Notes under the pieces: generated by a model
The model's input: only the letters and a program-made list of their open reading frames with translations
Databases searched by the model: none
Told to the model about the DNA's origin: nothing
Shown: positions 11,901-22,383 of the stretch, piece by piece
Layout of the letters: each line of letters opens with the position of its first letter
Numbering within the stretch: the stretch's first letter is position 1
Origin: Ramlibacter sp.
Lineage (GTDB): Bacteria; Pseudomonadota; Gammaproteobacteria; Burkholderiales; Burkholderiaceae_C
Assembly (NCBI RefSeq): GCF_028292805.1
Contig: NZ_JAQGLS010000055.1
Location: 1 to 50,198 of the forward strand
Direction: 5' to 3'
DNA: 50,198 bases
Translations under genes and position numbers: made by a program

Positions 11901-12890
11901 TCATTGCGCCGTGATGCCGCGCATCATGATCACGCCACCGAGCATGGCGGTGTCGGACTTGATGCGGTTGGCCAGGCCTTCGGCGGAGGTGCCGGCCACC
12001 TGCCAGCCTTGCTGGAACAGCTTGCCGCGCACGTCGGGCGAGCGGGTGATCTCGGAGATCAGCTGCGACAGCCTGGCGGCGATCGGCTTGGGCATCGACA
12101 CCGGGGCGGCGGCGGCCGTCCAGATTTCCAGCTGGAAGCCACGCACGTCCTGCTCGTTCAGGCTGGGGTAGTCGGGCACCAGCGGGCTGCGGTTCAGGGA
12201 CGTGACGCCCACGGCCTTGAGCTTGCCGGCGCGGATCTGCGCGGCGGCCAGCGCCGGGGGCAGCAGCGACAGCTGGATCTGGTTGGTCATCAGCGCCTGG
12301 ATCACCTGCGGGTTGCCCGGATAGGGAATGTGCACCGGGGTGATGTTGGTCTTGGTGGCCAGCAGTTCCATGCCGATGTGGCCGACCGTGCCGATGCCTG
12401 GCGAGCCGTAGCTCCACTTGGTGCCGCCGTTGCGCGCCGCCAGGAAGAACTCCTGCGCGTTCTTGAACGGCGCGTCGGCGGGTGCGGTCAGAAGCAGCGG
12501 GGCGGTACCGATCAGGCTGAGCGGCTGGAAGGCCTTGAGCGGGTCGAACGGGGTCGCCGGGTTCAGCATCTTGGCGATGGTCATGTTGCCGTTGATCATC
12601 ACGCCGATGGTGTGGTCGTCGGTCGCCTTGGCCACGATGTCGCCGGCGATGTTGCCGCCCGCGCCGACGCGGTTTTCCACCAGCACCGGCTGGCCGAGCG
12701 CGCGCGACAGCGGCTCGGCGATGGTGCGCGCGACCAGGTCGGGCGTGGAGCCGCCGGGGAAGCCGACGATGATGCGGACCGGCTTGGTCGGCCAGGCGAC
12801 GGCGGGAGCGGTTTTCTGCGCGAAAGCGGTGGTGGCGGCGGCGGCGAGCGCCAGCAGTACGAATCCGCGGCGGGCGGTGGTCTTCGACAT
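11901..12890 (-). CDS. Bug/TctC family periplasmic solute-binding receptor
   Basis: The product is 329 residues with a signal peptide ending AAATTAFAQ. The tripartite tricarboxylate receptor fold is visible in WPTKPVRIIVGFPGGSTPD, RTIAEPLSRALGQPVLVENR, the GAGGNIAGD loop that contacts carboxylate ligands, and YPSLNEQDVRGF. These receptors bind carboxylates or amides in the periplasm for a TctAB membrane pair; many are orphans in Burkholderiales, and no tctA/tctB is nearby here. AGAGGG precedes the ATG. It stands alone, with a strong terminator after it. The ligand cannot be read from sequence. Confidence 0.92.
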   Translation of the reverse strand: MSKTTARRGFVLLALAAAATTAFAQKTAPAVAWPTKPVRIIVGFPGGSTPDLVARTIAEPLSRALGQPVLVENRVGAGGNIAGDIVAKATDDHTIGVMINGNMTIAKMLNPATPFDPLKAFQPLSLIGTAPLLLTAPADAPFKNAQEFFLAARNGGTKWSYGSPGIGTVGHIGMELLATKTNITPVHIPYPGNPQVIQALMTNQIQLSLLPPALAAAQIRAGKLKAVGVTSLNRSPLVPDYPSLNEQDVRGFQLEIWTAAAAPVSMPKPIAARLSQLISEITRSPDVRGKLFQQGWQVAGTSAEGLANRIKSDTAMLGGVIMMRGITAQ

Positions 12891-13055
12891 GGGGATCCCT
12901 CTTGAAATGCGAAACGGCCTTGCTCGGCCGTGGTGGCGATGGTACCGAGCCCCACTGGCGCGGCTTTAAGTGAATTGCGTAGGAAATAAACTCAGGGCCC
13001 GAAGCCGGAAGCTGTCACCATCGGACATCCATGGCCTCCATGGCGTGGAGCAGTC

Positions 13056-13358
13056 ATCAATCCCCTTATCTGGTGCGCCGTCGGCGCGGTCGTCGGCCTG
13101 CTGGCCGGCACCATCATGGGCAGCAACGGCAAGACCGTGCGCATCGAAGAGATCTGCGTGGGCATCTTCGGCGCGTTCATCGGCGGCGAGTTCCTGCCTT
13201 CGGTGCTGAGCGAAACCGGCACCGTGGCTCCCGGCTTCAGCGGGATGGCGCTGATGACCGGTGTCGCCGGCGCGGCCGTCATGCTGGTGCTGCTGAAACT
13301 CATGCGCCGCACGGTCGGCCCGATGCGCGACAGCAAGAGCCGCATGACGAAACGCTGA
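13056..13358 (+). CDS. GlsB/YeaQ/YmgE-type (transglycosylase-associated) membrane protein with apparent ATC start
   Basis: The full frame reads (I)NPLIWCAVGAVVGLLAGTIMG and continues through EEICVGIFGAFIGGEFLP to a third hydrophobic segment, the usual three-helix layout of this stress-associated inner-membrane family. The ORF-track start at 13116 would remove the first helix. No ATG, GTG or TTG lies in frame upstream. GGAG at 13047-13050 is followed after 5 bases by ATC AAT CCC, where homologs would have ATG AAC CC, so an ATC start is the simplest reading. Alternatives are a point mutation, a sequence error, or a one-base change joining the GTG frame just upstream. Product about 100 residues. 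Confidence 0.7.
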   Translation: MNPLIWCAVGAVVGLLAGTIMGSNGKTVRIEEICVGIFGAFIGGEFLPSVLSETGTVAPGFSGMALMTGVAGAAVMLVLLKLMRRTVGPMRDSKSRMTKR

Positions 13359-13381
13359 CCGCGGTTCGGCTCCCTCGCCTG

Positions 13382-16006
13382 TCAGGAACTGATTGCCTGC
13401 AGCAGCTCGGTTTCGATCTCGATCTGTTGCCGGCTGTGCTGCAGTTCCGGCCCGTCGATCAGGAAGGTGTCTTCCACCCGTTCGCCCAGCGTGCTGACCT
13501 TGGCCAGCTGCAGGTTCAGGTTGTGCTGCGCCAGCACCCGCGCCACCGAATAGAGCAGCCCCACCCGGTCGCTGGCCGAGATCGACAACAGCCAGCGCTG
13601 CGCCTTCTCGTCGGGCCGCAGCTCCACCCGCGGGGGCACCGGGAAGCTGCGCACCCGGCGTGACACGCGGCCGCGACTGGGCGCCGGCAACGGCCCGGCG
13701 GCGGTGATGGTAGCGCACAGGTCGCTCTCCACCATGCTGCACAGCTCGCGGTAGTGCTCCGGCAGCATCGCCGTCACCACCTGGAAGGTGTCCAGCGCCC
13801 AGCCGTTGCTGGCCGTGTGGATCTTGGCGTCCAGGATGCTGAAGCCGGCCTGGTCGAAGTAGCCGCAGATGCGGGCGAACAGGTCGGTCTGGTCCGGCGT
13901 GTACGCCAGCACCTGCAGGCCTTCGCCCACCGGGGACATGCGCGCGCGCACGATCACCTTGGCACTGCCCACGTGGCGTGACAGGTGGCGCGTGTGCCAG
14001 GCGATGTCGCCGGCCTCGTGGCGCATGAAGTAGCCGACGTCGAGCGTGTCCCACAGCTTCTTGTGCCCCTCGAACGGCTCGGCCAGCAGCTGCAGCTGCA
14101 CCAGCGCCTCGCGCTTGCGCGCCTCGATCTCGGCCGCCGGGTCAGGCGCGCGGCCGCCCAGGCGGCGCAGCGTGTAACGGTACAGGTCCTCCAGCAGCTT
14201 GGCCTTCCAGGCGTTCCACACCTTGGGGCTGGTGCCGCGGATGTCGGCCACCGTCAGCAAGTACAGCGCGGTGAGATAGCGTTCGTTGCCGACCCGGGCA
14301 GCGAAGGCCTCGATGACGGCCGGGTCGCCCAGGTCCTGCTTCTGTGCCACCTGGCTCATCGCCAGGTGCTCCCTGACCAGGAACTCGACCAGCGCGCAGT
14401 CCTCCGGGTCGATCCGGTGCTGGCGGCAAAAGCGTCGCACCTCGCGCGCGCCCAGCTCGCTGTGGTCGCCGCCTCGGCCCTTGGCGATGTCGTGGAACAG
14501 CGCCGCGATGTAGAAGATGTGCGGCTTGTCCCAGCCGGCGGCCAGCTGGCTGCAGAACGGGTACTCGTGGGCGTGCTCGGCCAGGAAAAAGCGGCGCACG
14601 TTGCGCAGCACCATCAGGATGTGCTGGTCCACCGTGTAGACGTGGAACAGGTCGTGCTGCATCTGGCCGACGATGCGGCGGAACACCCACAGGTAGCGCC
14701 CCAGGACCGAGGTCTGGTTCATCAGCCGCATGGCATGGGTGATGCCCTTGGGCTGCATCAGCATGGCGCGGAAGGTGGCGTGGTTGACCGGGTCGTTGCG
14801 AAAGCTTGCGTCCATCACCTTGCGCGCGTTGTAGAGCGCGCGCAGCGTGCGGGCCGACAGGCCCTTCACGCCCGGCGTGGTCTGGTACAGCAGGAAGGTC
14901 TCGAGGATGGCTTGCGGCTGCCGCAGGTACAGGTCGTCGCTCGCCACCTCGATGTTGCCGGCCTTCTCGAAGAAACGCCCGTTGATGGGATGCGGCTCCT
15001 GCGCCGCCGGGTTCAGCCGCTCCTCGATGTTCAGCAGCAGGATCTGGTTGAGCTGGGCGACGGCCTTGGCCGCCCAGTAGTAGCGCTTCATCAGCCGCTC
15101 GCTGGCCCGCTGCAGCACCCGGCCGTCCAGGCGCATGGTGGCCCTGTAGCCGAAGGTCTCGGCCACTGCGGTCTGCAGGTCGAACACCAGCCGGTCTTCG
15201 CGCCGCTGCGCCACCATGTGCAAGCGGGCCCGGATCAGTCCCAGCAGCGCTTCGTTGCGCTTGATCTGGCGCGCCTCGAAGGCCGTGGCCAGGCCGCGCC
15301 GCGCCAGCTCGTCCCAGGTCTTGCCGAAGCCGGCGGCGTTGGCCACCCACAGGATCACCTGCAGGTCGCGCAGCCCGCCCGGCGACTCCTTGCAGTTCGG
15401 CTCCAGCGAGTAAGGCGTGTTCTCGAACTTGTTGTGCCGCTGGCGCATCTCCAGCGTCTTGGCGACGAAGAAGGCGCGGGCGTCGACGGTGGCGCGAAAG
15501 CGCTCCTGAAAGCCGGCGAACAGCTTGCGCGAACCGGTCAGCAGGCGCGCCTCGAGCAGGCTGGTCTGCACCGTGACGTCGCCGGCGGCCTGCGCCACGC
15601 ATTCCTCCACCGTGCGCACGCTGGAGCCGATTTCCAGCCCGCAGTCCCAGCAGCTGCCGATGAAGGCTTCCACCCGGCGCTTGAGGTCGGGATCGTGGCC
15701 CACCGCAATGCCGTCGGGAACCAGCACCAGCACGTCGACGTCGGAATAGGGAAACAGCTCGCCGCGGCCGAACCCGCCCACTGCCACCAGCGCCACCCCG
15801 GCCGGCATGCCGGCGCCTTGCCACAGGGCTATCAGGGCGTCGTCGGCGACCGCGGCAAAGGCCTGCAGCAGAGGCCGGATGCCGCGGGTGGTGCCGGCTT
15901 CCGAGCGCAACGCGCCCAGCAGCGCCGCCTTGCGCACGCGAAACGCCCCCCGCACCGCCTGGACTTCGGCGGCGGGTGCGGCCGGAAGCGCGGCGGCCGG
16001 GTTCAT
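13382..16006 (-). CDS. glnD: Bifunctional uridylyltransferase/uridylyl-removing enzyme (PII regulator)
   Basis: GlnD senses glutamine and uridylylates or deuridylylates PII proteins, controlling nitrogen assimilation. The 874-residue product has the nucleotidyltransferase motif [19 protein letters not shown] (about 77-95) and a helical GlnD linker. The HD phosphohydrolase motif is in [15 protein letters not shown] (about residue 500), and two ACT domains lie near 685-745 and 800-855, where glutamine binds. Length and order match the family. It lies 7 bases after map on the same strand, so it is probably co-transcribed. Confidence 0.96.
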   Translation of the reverse strand: MNPAAALPAAPAAEVQAVRGAFRVRKAALLGALRSEAGTTRGIRPLLQAFAAVADDALIALWQGAGMPAGVALVAVGGFGRGELFPYSDVDVLVLVPDGIAVGHDPDLKRRVEAFIGSCWDCGLEIGSSVRTVEECVAQAAGDVTVQTSLLEARLLTGSRKLFAGFQERFRATVDARAFFVAKTLEMRQRHNKFENTPYSLEPNCKESPGGLRDLQVILWVANAAGFGKTWDELARRGLATAFEARQIKRNEALLGLIRARLHMVAQRREDRLVFDLQTAVAETFGYRATMRLDGRVLQRASERLMKRYYWAAKAVAQLNQILLLNIEERLNPAAQEPHPINGRFFEKAGNIEVASDDLYLRQPQAILETFLLYQTTPGVKGLSARTLRALYNARKVMDASFRNDPVNHATFRAMLMQPKGITHAMRLMNQTSVLGRYLWVFRRIVGQMQHDLFHVYTVDQHILMVLRNVRRFFLAEHAHEYPFCSQLAAGWDKPHIFYIAALFHDIAKGRGGDHSELGAREVRRFCRQHRIDPEDCALVEFLVREHLAMSQVAQKQDLGDPAVIEAFAARVGNERYLTALYLLTVADIRGTSPKVWNAWKAKLLEDLYRYTLRRLGGRAPDPAAEIEARKREALVQLQLLAEPFEGHKKLWDTLDVGYFMRHEAGDIAWHTRHLSRHVGSAKVIVRARMSPVGEGLQVLAYTPDQTDLFARICGYFDQAGFSILDAKIHTASNGWALDTFQVVTAMLPEHYRELCSMVESDLCATITAAGPLPAPSRGRVSRRVRSFPVPPRVELRPDEKAQRWLLSISASDRVGLLYSVARVLAQHNLNLQLAKVSTLGERVEDTFLIDGPELQHSRQQIEIETELLQAISS

Positions 16007-16013
16007 CCGGCCT

Positions 16014-16817
16014 TCACCCCTTCACGAACGCTGGCGGCGCCGGGCTTCCCGCCGACAGCGTCAGCACTTCGTAGCCGGTGTCGGTCACCAGCACGGTGTG
16101 CTCCCACTGGGCCGACAGCGAATGGTCCTTGTTGACGATGGTCCTGCCGTCGTTGCCGAACTCCTTCACGTCGCGCCGGCCGGCATTGATCATGGGCTCG
16201 ATGGTGAACGTCATGCCCGGCTTGAGCTCCTCCAGCGTGCCGGGCTTGCCGTAGTGCAGCACCTGCGGCTCTTCGTGGAAGTTCTTGCCGATGCCGTGGC
16301 CGCAGAACTCGCGCACCACCGAGAAGCTGTGACTTTCGGCGAACTTCTGGATCGCCCAGCCGACGTCGCCCAGCCGCACCCCCGGCTTGACCTGCACGAT
16401 GCCATGCCACATGGCGTCATAGGTGACGCTCACCAGGCGCCTGGCGGCGATGGAGGCGTCGCCGATGATGAACATCCGGCTGGTGTCGCCGTACCAGCCG
16501 TCCTTGATGACGGTGACGTCGACGTTGCAGATGTCGCCCTTCTTGAGCGGCTTGTCGTTGGGGATGCCGTGGCAGACCACGTGGTTGACCGAGGTGCAAA
16601 GCGACGCCGGGTAGGGCGGGTAGCCGGACGGCTGGTAGCCCAGCGTGGCCGAAATCGAGCCCTGCTTTTTCATGTGCTCGGACGCCAGCCGGTCGATCTC
16701 CCGGGTGGTGATGCCCGGCTTGATGTGCTCGGTGAGGTGGTCCAGGACCTCGGCGGCCATCCGGCACGCGGTCCGCATCCCCTGGATGCCTTGTTCGTCT
16801 TTGTACGTGATACCCAT
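16014..16817 (-). CDS. map: Methionine aminopeptidase, type I
   Basis: This enzyme removes the N-terminal methionine from proteins after deformylation. The 267-residue product shows the five metal ligands in context: the two aspartates in [20 protein letters not shown], the histidine in [14 protein letters not shown], the glutamate in [11 protein letters not shown] and the glutamate in QWEHTVLV. It is the first gene of the leftward map-glnD pair. GATAAT ends 7 bases before the ATG, so the message may be leaderless. Divergent from purL. Confidence 0.96.
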   Translation of the reverse strand: MGITYKDEQGIQGMRTACRMAAEVLDHLTEHIKPGITTREIDRLASEHMKKQGSISATLGYQPSGYPPYPASLCTSVNHVVCHGIPNDKPLKKGDICNVDVTVIKDGWYGDTSRMFIIGDASIAARRLVSVTYDAMWHGIVQVKPGVRLGDVGWAIQKFAESHSFSVVREFCGHGIGKNFHEEPQVLHYGKPGTLEELKPGMTFTIEPMINAGRRDVKEFGNDGRTIVNKDHSLSAQWEHTVLVTDTGYEVLTLSAGSPAPPAFVKG

Positions 16818-16824
16818 GCTGTGG

Positions 16825-16830
16825 ATTATC
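16825..16830 (-). promoter_or_regulatory. -10-like GATAAT for map
   Basis: The minus strand reads GGGATAATCC directly before map, with the hexamer ending 7 bases from the ATG. The same GGGATAATCC core precedes dapC. No clear -35 is visible. A transcript would start at the first base of the ATG or one before it. Confidence 0.4.
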
Positions 16831-16924
16831 CCAGAGGGTGGAAACCCGCGCAGTTAGAATTGCCGGGGTGCCGAGTCCCAGTCAGCGACCGGCAAGCCAC
16901 TCCTCCAAGACCAGGTTTCCAACA

Positions 16925-19900
16925 GTGTCCCTGCACATCACCGAGTTCGAGGGCGGCCAAGCCCTCAGCGACTTCCGGATCCAGCAACTCCTGCCGCGCC
17001 TGCAAGCGGCGCACCCGAAAATCGCCGGCATCCAGGCGCGCTACGTGCACCTGGTGGCCACCGACCACGCGCCCGCCGCCAGGGAGCGCGAGCAGCTCGC
17101 GGCCTTGCTGACCTACGGCGAGCCGTACGCCGGCGGCGCCGACGGCACGCTGCTGGTCGTCACGCCGCGGCTGGGCACGGTTTCGCCCTGGGCCTCCAAG
17201 GCCACCGACATCGCCCACAACTGCGGGCTGGCGCTGCGCCGCATCGAACGGGTGGTGGAATACCGGCTCGCGACGCAGTCCGGCTGGCTGGGCAAGGCGA
17301 CGCTGGAGCAGGAGCAGCTGTGGGCGGCCGCGGCGCTGCTGCACGACCGCATGACCGAAAGCATCGTGCCGCATCGCTGCGATGCGGCCCGCCTGTTCAC
17401 CGAGCTGCAGGCCCCGCCCATGGAGCACGTGGACGTGCTGGCTGGCGGCCGCGCGGCGCTGGAGGAAGCCAACCGCCGCTTCGGCTTGGCGCTGGCCGAC
17501 GACGAGATCGACTACCTGGTGCAGGCGTTCCAGGGGCTGCGGCGCAATCCGACCGACGTCGAACTGATGATGTTCGCCCAGGCCAACAGCGAGCACTGCC
17601 GCCACAAGATCTTCAACGCCACTTTCGCCATCGACGGCGTGGCGCAGGACAAGAGCCTGTTCGGCATGATCCGCAACACGCACCAGCTGCACCCGGAACA
17701 CACCATCGTCGCCTATGCCGACAACGCGGCGGTGATGCAAGGCCATGCGGTGGAGCGCTTCGTGCCGGCCGCAGGCGGCCACTACACCAAGACCGCAGCC
17801 ACCCACCATGTGCTGATGAAGGTGGAGACGCACAACCACCCGACGGCGATCTCGCCGTTCCCGGGCGCCTCCACCGGCGCCGGCGGCGAGATCCGCGACG
17901 AAGGTGCCACCGGCCGCGGCGCCCGGCCCAAGGCTGGCCTCACCGGCTTCACTGTCTCCAGGCTGTGGGACGGCCAGTTCGGCAAGCCCGACCACATCGC
18001 CAGCCCGCTGCAGATCATGACGGAAGGGCCGCTGGGCGGCGCCGCCTTCAACAACGAATTCGGCCGGCCCAACCTGCTGGGCTATTTCCGCGAGTACGAG
18101 CAGCAAGTGGCCGGTGTGGCCCGCGGCTACCACAAGCCCATCATGATCGCCGGCGGCCTGGGCTTCATCGACGCCGGCCTGACCCACAAGATCCCGTTCC
18201 CGCCCGGCAGCCTGCTGGTGCAGCTGGGCGGCCCGGGCATGCGCATCGGCATGGGCGGCAGCGCGGCGTCGTCGATGGCGACCGGCACCAACACGGCCGA
18301 ACTCGATTTCGATTCGGTGCAGCGCGGCAACCCGGAGATCGAGCGGCGCGCCCAGGAAGTCATCAACCGCTGCTGGGAGCTGGGCGAGCGCAACCCGGTG
18401 CTGGCGATCCACGACGTCGGCGCCGGTGGCCTGTCGAACGCCTTTCCCGAGCTGACCAACGACGCTGGCCGCGGCGCCCGCTTCGACTTGCGCCAGGTGC
18501 CGCTGGAAGAGTCGGGCCTGTCGCCGCGCGAGATCTGGAGCAACGAAAGCCAGGAACGCTACGTGATGGCGATCGCCCCCGAGTCGCTGGAGCAGTTCCG
18601 CGGCTTTTGCGAGCGCGAGCGCTGCCCGTTCGCGGTGGTGGGCGTGGCGACCGAGGAAAGGCAGCTGGTGGTCGAGGGCCCGCCGGACGACGACGCAGTG
18701 GACATGCCCATGGACGTGCTGCTGGGCAAGCCGCCCAAGATGCACCGCGACGTGCAGCGCGTGCAGCGCGAGGTGCCCGAGCTGGACCTGACCGAGGTCA
18801 AGCTGCAGGACGCCGTGATCCGCGTCCTGAGCCACCCCACCGTGGCTTCCAAGCGCTTCCTCATCACCATCGGCGACCGCACCGTCGGGGGCATGACCCA
18901 TCGTGACCAGATGGTCGGCCCCTGGCAGGTGCCGGTGGCGGACTGCGCAGTCACGCTGGCTGACTACCAGGGCTTCGCCGGCGAGGCCATGAGCATGGGC
19001 GAGCGCACGCCGCTGGCCTCGGTGAACGCGCCGGCATCGGGCCGCATGGCTGTGGCCGAGGCCATCACCAACCTGCTGGCGGCGCCCATCGAGCTGCCGC
19101 GGGTGAAGCTGTCGGCCAACTGGATGGCCGCCTGCGGCGAACCGGGCGAAGACGCCGACCTGTACGACACGGTGCGCGCCGTCGGCATGGAGCTGTGCCC
19201 GCAACTGGGCGTCTCCATCCCCGTGGGCAAGGACAGCCTGTCGATGCGCACGCAATGGACCGACGCCGGCGCGGTCAAGAAGGTGACCTCGCCAGTCAGC
19301 CTGGTGGTGACAGCTTTCGCCAGCGTGGCGGACGTGCGCGGCACGCTGACGCCGCAGCTGGAGGCGAGCGAAGACACGACGCTGGTGCTGGTCGACCTGG
19401 GGCGCGGGCGCAACCGCATGGGCGGCAGCATCCTGGCGCAGGTGCTGGACCAGCCCGGCGGCGCGGTGCCCGACCTGGACGAGGCGCAAGACCTGGTGAA
19501 CCTGGTCGATGCCGTCAATGCGCTGCGCGCGCAAGGCCGCATCCTGGCCTACCACGACCGCAGCGACGGCGGCCTGCTGGCGGCCGCTTGCGAGATGGCG
19601 TTCGCCGGCCACGTGGGCATCGCGCTGAACGTGGACCTGCTGGTGACCGAGGGCGACGGCATCAGCGACAGCCGCGCCGAATACGGCGACGCCAAGAACT
19701 GGGCCACGCAGGTGAGCGCCCGGCGCGAGGAGCTGACGCTCAAGGCCTTGTTCAGCGAGGAACTGGGCGTGCTGCTACAGGTGCGCACCGCCGAGCGCAA
19801 CGACGTGATGCAGGTGCTGCGCGCGCACGGCCTGTCGAAGTTCAGTCACTTCGTCGGCAAGACCCGGCCGGCGGCCTCCACCATCGAGATGGGCAAGGGC

Positions 19901-20953
19901 GAAGTGCAGGTCTGGCGCGACGCCAGGTCAGTCTTCAGCGGCAAGCTGGCGGACCTGCAGCAGGTCTGGGACAGCGTCAGCTGGAAGATCTGCCAGCAGC
20001 GCGACAACCCGGTGTGCGCCGACAGCGAGCATGCGGCGGTGGGGGATCCGACGGATCCGGGGCTGCATGTTTTCCTGCCGGGGCTGCCCCCAACCCAAGC
20101 CTCCCCCGAAAGGGGAGGGAGCAACGCGGGACTCCCGCACCCGCTGCGCGAGGGCGGGGATGGAGGCGGCGGGCCAGCGCTCCTGACCTCCCGCCCCAAG
20201 GTCGCCATCCTCCGCGAGCAAGGCGTCAACTCCCACGTGGAGATGGCCTATGCCTTCACCGAGGCCGGCTTCGACGCCGTCGACGTCCACATGACCGACC
20301 TGCAGGCCGGCCGGCACGACCTGGCGGCCTTCCAGGGCGTGGTCGCCTGCGGCGGCTTCAGCTACGGCGACACGCTGGGCGCGGGCATCGGCTGGGCCCG
20401 CAGCATCACCTTCAACCCGGCGCTGTCGCAGCAGTTCCAGTCCTTCTTCGGCCGCGGCGACACGTTCGGGCTGGGCGTGTGCAACGGCTGCCAGATGTTC
20501 GCCGAGCTGGCCGACATCATCCCCGGGGCGCAGGCCTGGCCGCGCTTTACCACCAACCGCAGCGAGCGCTTCGAGGCGCGGCTGGCGATGGTGGAAGTGC
20601 TGGAGTCGCCCAGCCTGTTCCTGGCTGGCATGGCGGGCAGCCGGCTGCCGATTGCGGTGGCGCATGGCGAGGGCTACCCGGACTTCAGCCAGCGCGGCGA
20701 CGAGGCGCAGGTGCTGCGCGCCATGCGCTTCGTGGACAACCATGGCCAGCCGACCGAGCGCTACCCGTTCAACCCGAACGGCGGCGCCGGCGGCCTGACG
20801 GCGGTGACCACGGCGGACGGCCGCTTCACCGCGCTGATGCCGCACCCGGAGCGCGTGTTCCGCAACATCCAGATGTCGTGGACCTCGGCCGATCCGTCGG
20901 GCTTCAGCCCCTGGATGCAGATCTGGCGCAACGCGCGCAAGTGGGTCGCATGA
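16925..20953 (+). CDS. purL: Phosphoribosylformylglycinamidine synthase, large single-chain form
   Basis: PurL makes FGAM from FGAR, glutamine and ATP in purine synthesis. The 1,342-residue product has an N-terminal PurS-like part, two AIRS-like synthase halves ([32 protein letters not shown]) and a C-terminal class I glutaminase with [10 protein letters not shown]-type cysteine motif [14 protein letters not shown] and the PHPERVF histidine/glutamate. The GTG start follows the shadow part of the tracked ORF. It is longer than the 1,295-residue E. coli enzyme, partly because a hairpin-repeat insertion of roughly 30 codons sits in the linker before [25 protein letters not shown] hexamer at 16855-16860 is a weak promoter candidate. 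Confidence 0.96.
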   Translation: MSLHITEFEGGQALSDFRIQQLLPRLQAAHPKIAGIQARYVHLVATDHAPAAREREQLAALLTYGEPYAGGADGTLLVVTPRLGTVSPWASKATDIAHNCGLALRRIERVVEYRLATQSGWLGKATLEQEQLWAAAALLHDRMTESIVPHRCDAARLFTELQAPPMEHVDVLAGGRAALEEANRRFGLALADDEIDYLVQAFQGLRRNPTDVELMMFAQANSEHCRHKIFNATFAIDGVAQDKSLFGMIRNTHQLHPEHTIVAYADNAAVMQGHAVERFVPAAGGHYTKTAATHHVLMKVETHNHPTAISPFPGASTGAGGEIRDEGATGRGARPKAGLTGFTVSRLWDGQFGKPDHIASPLQIMTEGPLGGAAFNNEFGRPNLLGYFREYEQQVAGVARGYHKPIMIAGGLGFIDAGLTHKIPFPPGSLLVQLGGPGMRIGMGGSAASSMATGTNTAELDFDSVQRGNPEIERRAQEVINRCWELGERNPVLAIHDVGAGGLSNAFPELTNDAGRGARFDLRQVPLEESGLSPREIWSNESQERYVMAIAPESLEQFRGFCERERCPFAVVGVATEERQLVVEGPPDDDAVDMPMDVLLGKPPKMHRDVQRVQREVPELDLTEVKLQDAVIRVLSHPTVASKRFLITIGDRTVGGMTHRDQMVGPWQVPVADCAVTLADYQGFAGEAMSMGERTPLASVNAPASGRMAVAEAITNLLAAPIELPRVKLSANWMAACGEPGEDADLYDTVRAVGMELCPQLGVSIPVGKDSLSMRTQWTDAGAVKKVTSPVSLVVTAFASVADVRGTLTPQLEASEDTTLVLVDLGRGRNRMGGSILAQVLDQPGGAVPDLDEAQDLVNLVDAVNALRAQGRILAYHDRSDGGLLAAACEMAFAGHVGIALNVDLLVTEGDGISDSRAEYGDAKNWATQVSARREELTLKALFSEELGVLLQVRTAERNDVMQVLRAHGLSKFSHFVGKTRPAASTIEMGKGEVQVWRDARSVFSGKLADLQQVWDSVSWKICQQRDNPVCADSEHAAVGDPTDPGLHVFLPGLPPTQASPERGGSNAGLPHPLREGGDGGGGPALLTSRPKVAILREQGVNSHVEMAYAFTEAGFDAVDVHMTDLQAGRHDLAAFQGVVACGGFSYGDTLGAGIGWARSITFNPALSQQFQSFFGRGDTFGLGVCNGCQMFAELADIIPGAQAWPRFTTNRSERFEARLAMVEVLESPSLFLAGMAGSRLPIAVAHGEGYPDFSQRGDEAQVLRAMRFVDNHGQPTERYPFNPNGGAGGLTAVTTADGRFTALMPHPERVFRNIQMSWTSADPSGFSPWMQIWRNARKWVA
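20085..20180 (+). repeat. In-frame repeat insertion inside the purL linker
   Basis: Within purL the DNA becomes typical of an intergenic repeat: CCTCCCC-CGAAA-GGGGAGG (stem arms 20100-20106 and 20112-20118) followed by a C/G-tract region. It translates to a low-complexity stretch ([19 protein letters not shown], then a glycine run) unlike either flanking domain. The frame is preserved. Boundaries are approximate; they are inferred from where PurL-like sequence stops and resumes. Confidence 0.6.
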
Positions 20954-21363
20954 TGGCCGAGCAACGCGAACCCGATGCCCAGGGCGCCCCGGTACGGCGC
21001 TTTCGCGACCCGGGCTACCGGCCGTTGGCCGCCAACCTGGCTGGCGTGCGCGCCGGCATCGACCGCATCGACGACCAGATCGTGCGCCTGCTGGCCGAGC
21101 GCGCGATGCTGGTCAAGGACGCCGCCAGATTCAAGCGCGACGCCTTCCAGGTCAGCGCGCCGGCGCGCCAGGCCCAGGTGTTCGAGCACGTGCGCGAACT
21201 GGCGCGGCGCCATGCACCGGACTTCAACGGCGGCTTCGACGGCTTGCCCGGCGTCGTGGAAGCGGCCTACCGGGCGCTGGTCGCCGGGTACATCGGCTGC
21301 GAACAAAGCTACTTCGGCCACACCGAAGAGATCAACCCCGCTTCCAAGGAAGACTCCCAGTGA
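20950..21363 (+). CDS. Monofunctional AroQ-type chorismate mutase
   Basis: The product is 137 residues. After an N-terminal tail of about 30 residues, [25 protein letters not shown] and the following [11 protein letters not shown] segment match the first helix and active-site basic residues of AroQ chorismate mutases, which turn chorismate into prephenate for Phe/Tyr synthesis. Helices two and three follow ([13 protein letters not shown], then [15 protein letters not shown]). An isochorismate-pyruvate lyase-like activity is possible because the folds are shared. It overlaps the purL stop (ATGA) and the following Bug start, implying translation coupling. Confidence 0.82.
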   Translation: MMAEQREPDAQGAPVRRFRDPGYRPLAANLAGVRAGIDRIDDQIVRLLAERAMLVKDAARFKRDAFQVSAPARQAQVFEHVRELARRHAPDFNGGFDGLPGVVEAAYRALVAGYIGCEQSYFGHTEEINPASKEDSQ

Positions 21364-22346
21364 CCCAAAGACGCGCACTCCTCAAAACCCTGGCCGCCAC
21401 CTCGGCTGCCGCCTTGGCCGGCCCTTGGACGGCCACTCGCGCCCAGGCCGACTATCCGGCCAGGCCGATCCGCATGCTGGTGCCGTTCGGCCCCGGCTCG
21501 ACCCCTGACGTGTTCGCCCGCCTGGTCAGCGAGCACGCCAGCAAGACGCTGGGTCAGCCCATCGTGATGGAGAACCGCGCCGGCGCCGGCGGCAACATCG
21601 CCACCGGCATGATGGCCAAGGCGAATCCGGACGGCTACACCATCGGCGTGTCGATCACGGGGCCGCTGGTGAACAACACCATCATCTATCCCAACCTGGG
21701 CTACGACCCGTTCACCGAACTGCAGCCGATCACCTTTGGCGTGCACCAGGGCAACGTGCTGGCGGTCAGCCCGGCGCTGGGCGTGAACAGCATCCAGGAG
21801 CTGATGGCCCTGCTGCGCAAGAACCCCGGCAAGTACAACTACGCCTCGGTGGGCGTCGGCACGCTGTCGCAGCTGAGCGTGGAGGCGATCAAGGCGCTGA
21901 CCAACAGCTATGTGGTGCAGGTGCCATACGCCTCGTCGCCGGCCGCCGTGTTGAGCGTGCTGCAGGGCGACACCCACATCGTCAGCCTGGCGCCGCTGGC
22001 CGTCATGCCGCAGGTGCAGGCCGGCAAGATGACCATCCTGGCCGTTTCCACGGCCAAGCGGCTGCCGCAGCTGCCCAACGTGCCGACGCTGCGCGAATCG
22101 GGCATCCCGCTGGACGGCAGCGCCTGGATCGGCATCGTGGCGCCGGCCGGCATTTCGGCGCCGGTGCTGGCCAAGCTGAACCAGGCTTTCGTCGGCGCGA
22201 TGCGCGACCCTGCCGTGCTGGCCAGGCTGCGCGCGCAGTACATGGAGCCGGAGCCGGGCACGCCCGAGCAGTTCGCCGCCTACATGCGCGCCGAGCGCGC
22301 CAAGTGGGGCCCGGTGATCAAGCGGGCGGGGATCAAGGCGGAGTAA
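21360..22346 (+). CDS. Bug/TctC family periplasmic solute-binding receptor
   Basis: The product is 328 residues with a GTG start overlapping the chorismate mutase stop by four bases; GGAAG lies 7 bases upstream. The signal peptide has a twin-arginine-like start ([20 protein letters not shown]). Family marks are YPARPIRMLVPFGPGSTPD, GQPIVMENRAGAGGNIATG and LPNVPTLRESGIPLDG. As with the other Bug protein here, no TctAB partner is near. The coupling to purL and chorismate mutase is probably an accident of operon packing rather than a functional hint. Confidence 0.92.
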   Translation: MTQRRALLKTLAATSAAALAGPWTATRAQADYPARPIRMLVPFGPGSTPDVFARLVSEHASKTLGQPIVMENRAGAGGNIATGMMAKANPDGYTIGVSITGPLVNNTIIYPNLGYDPFTELQPITFGVHQGNVLAVSPALGVNSIQELMALLRKNPGKYNYASVGVGTLSQLSVEAIKALTNSYVVQVPYASSPAAVLSVLQGDTHIVSLAPLAVMPQVQAGKMTILAVSTAKRLPQLPNVPTLRESGIPLDGSAWIGIVAPAGISAPVLAKLNQAFVGAMRDPAVLARLRAQYMEPEPGTPEQFAAYMRAERAKWGPVIKRAGIKAE

Positions 22347-22354
22347 AAAAAACT

Positions 22355-22383
22355 CGTCGCCCCGGCGCAGGCGGGGGTGACGA
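22355..22383. repeat. Dispersed CGTC-CCCC/GGGG-TGACG hairpin
   Basis: An imperfect palindrome with arms CGTCGCCCC and GGGGTGACG around GGCGCAGGCG lies just after the Bug stop. It is a variant of the widespread proteobacterial GTCATCCCCGCGCAGGCGGGGAT repeat seen more cleanly at 43581-43600. It sits between convergent genes and follows an A-run, so it could serve as a terminator. Confidence 0.55.

Noticed and set aside
13985-16135. 716-codon plus-strand ORF opposite glnD
   Set aside because: Shadow of glnD; no recognisable domain and the real gene is complete on the other strand.
20085-20180. PurL insertion as an intein
   Set aside because: Too short (about 30 codons) and lacks the N-terminal Cys/Ser and C-terminal His-Asn splice motifs; it matches a DNA hairpin repeat better.
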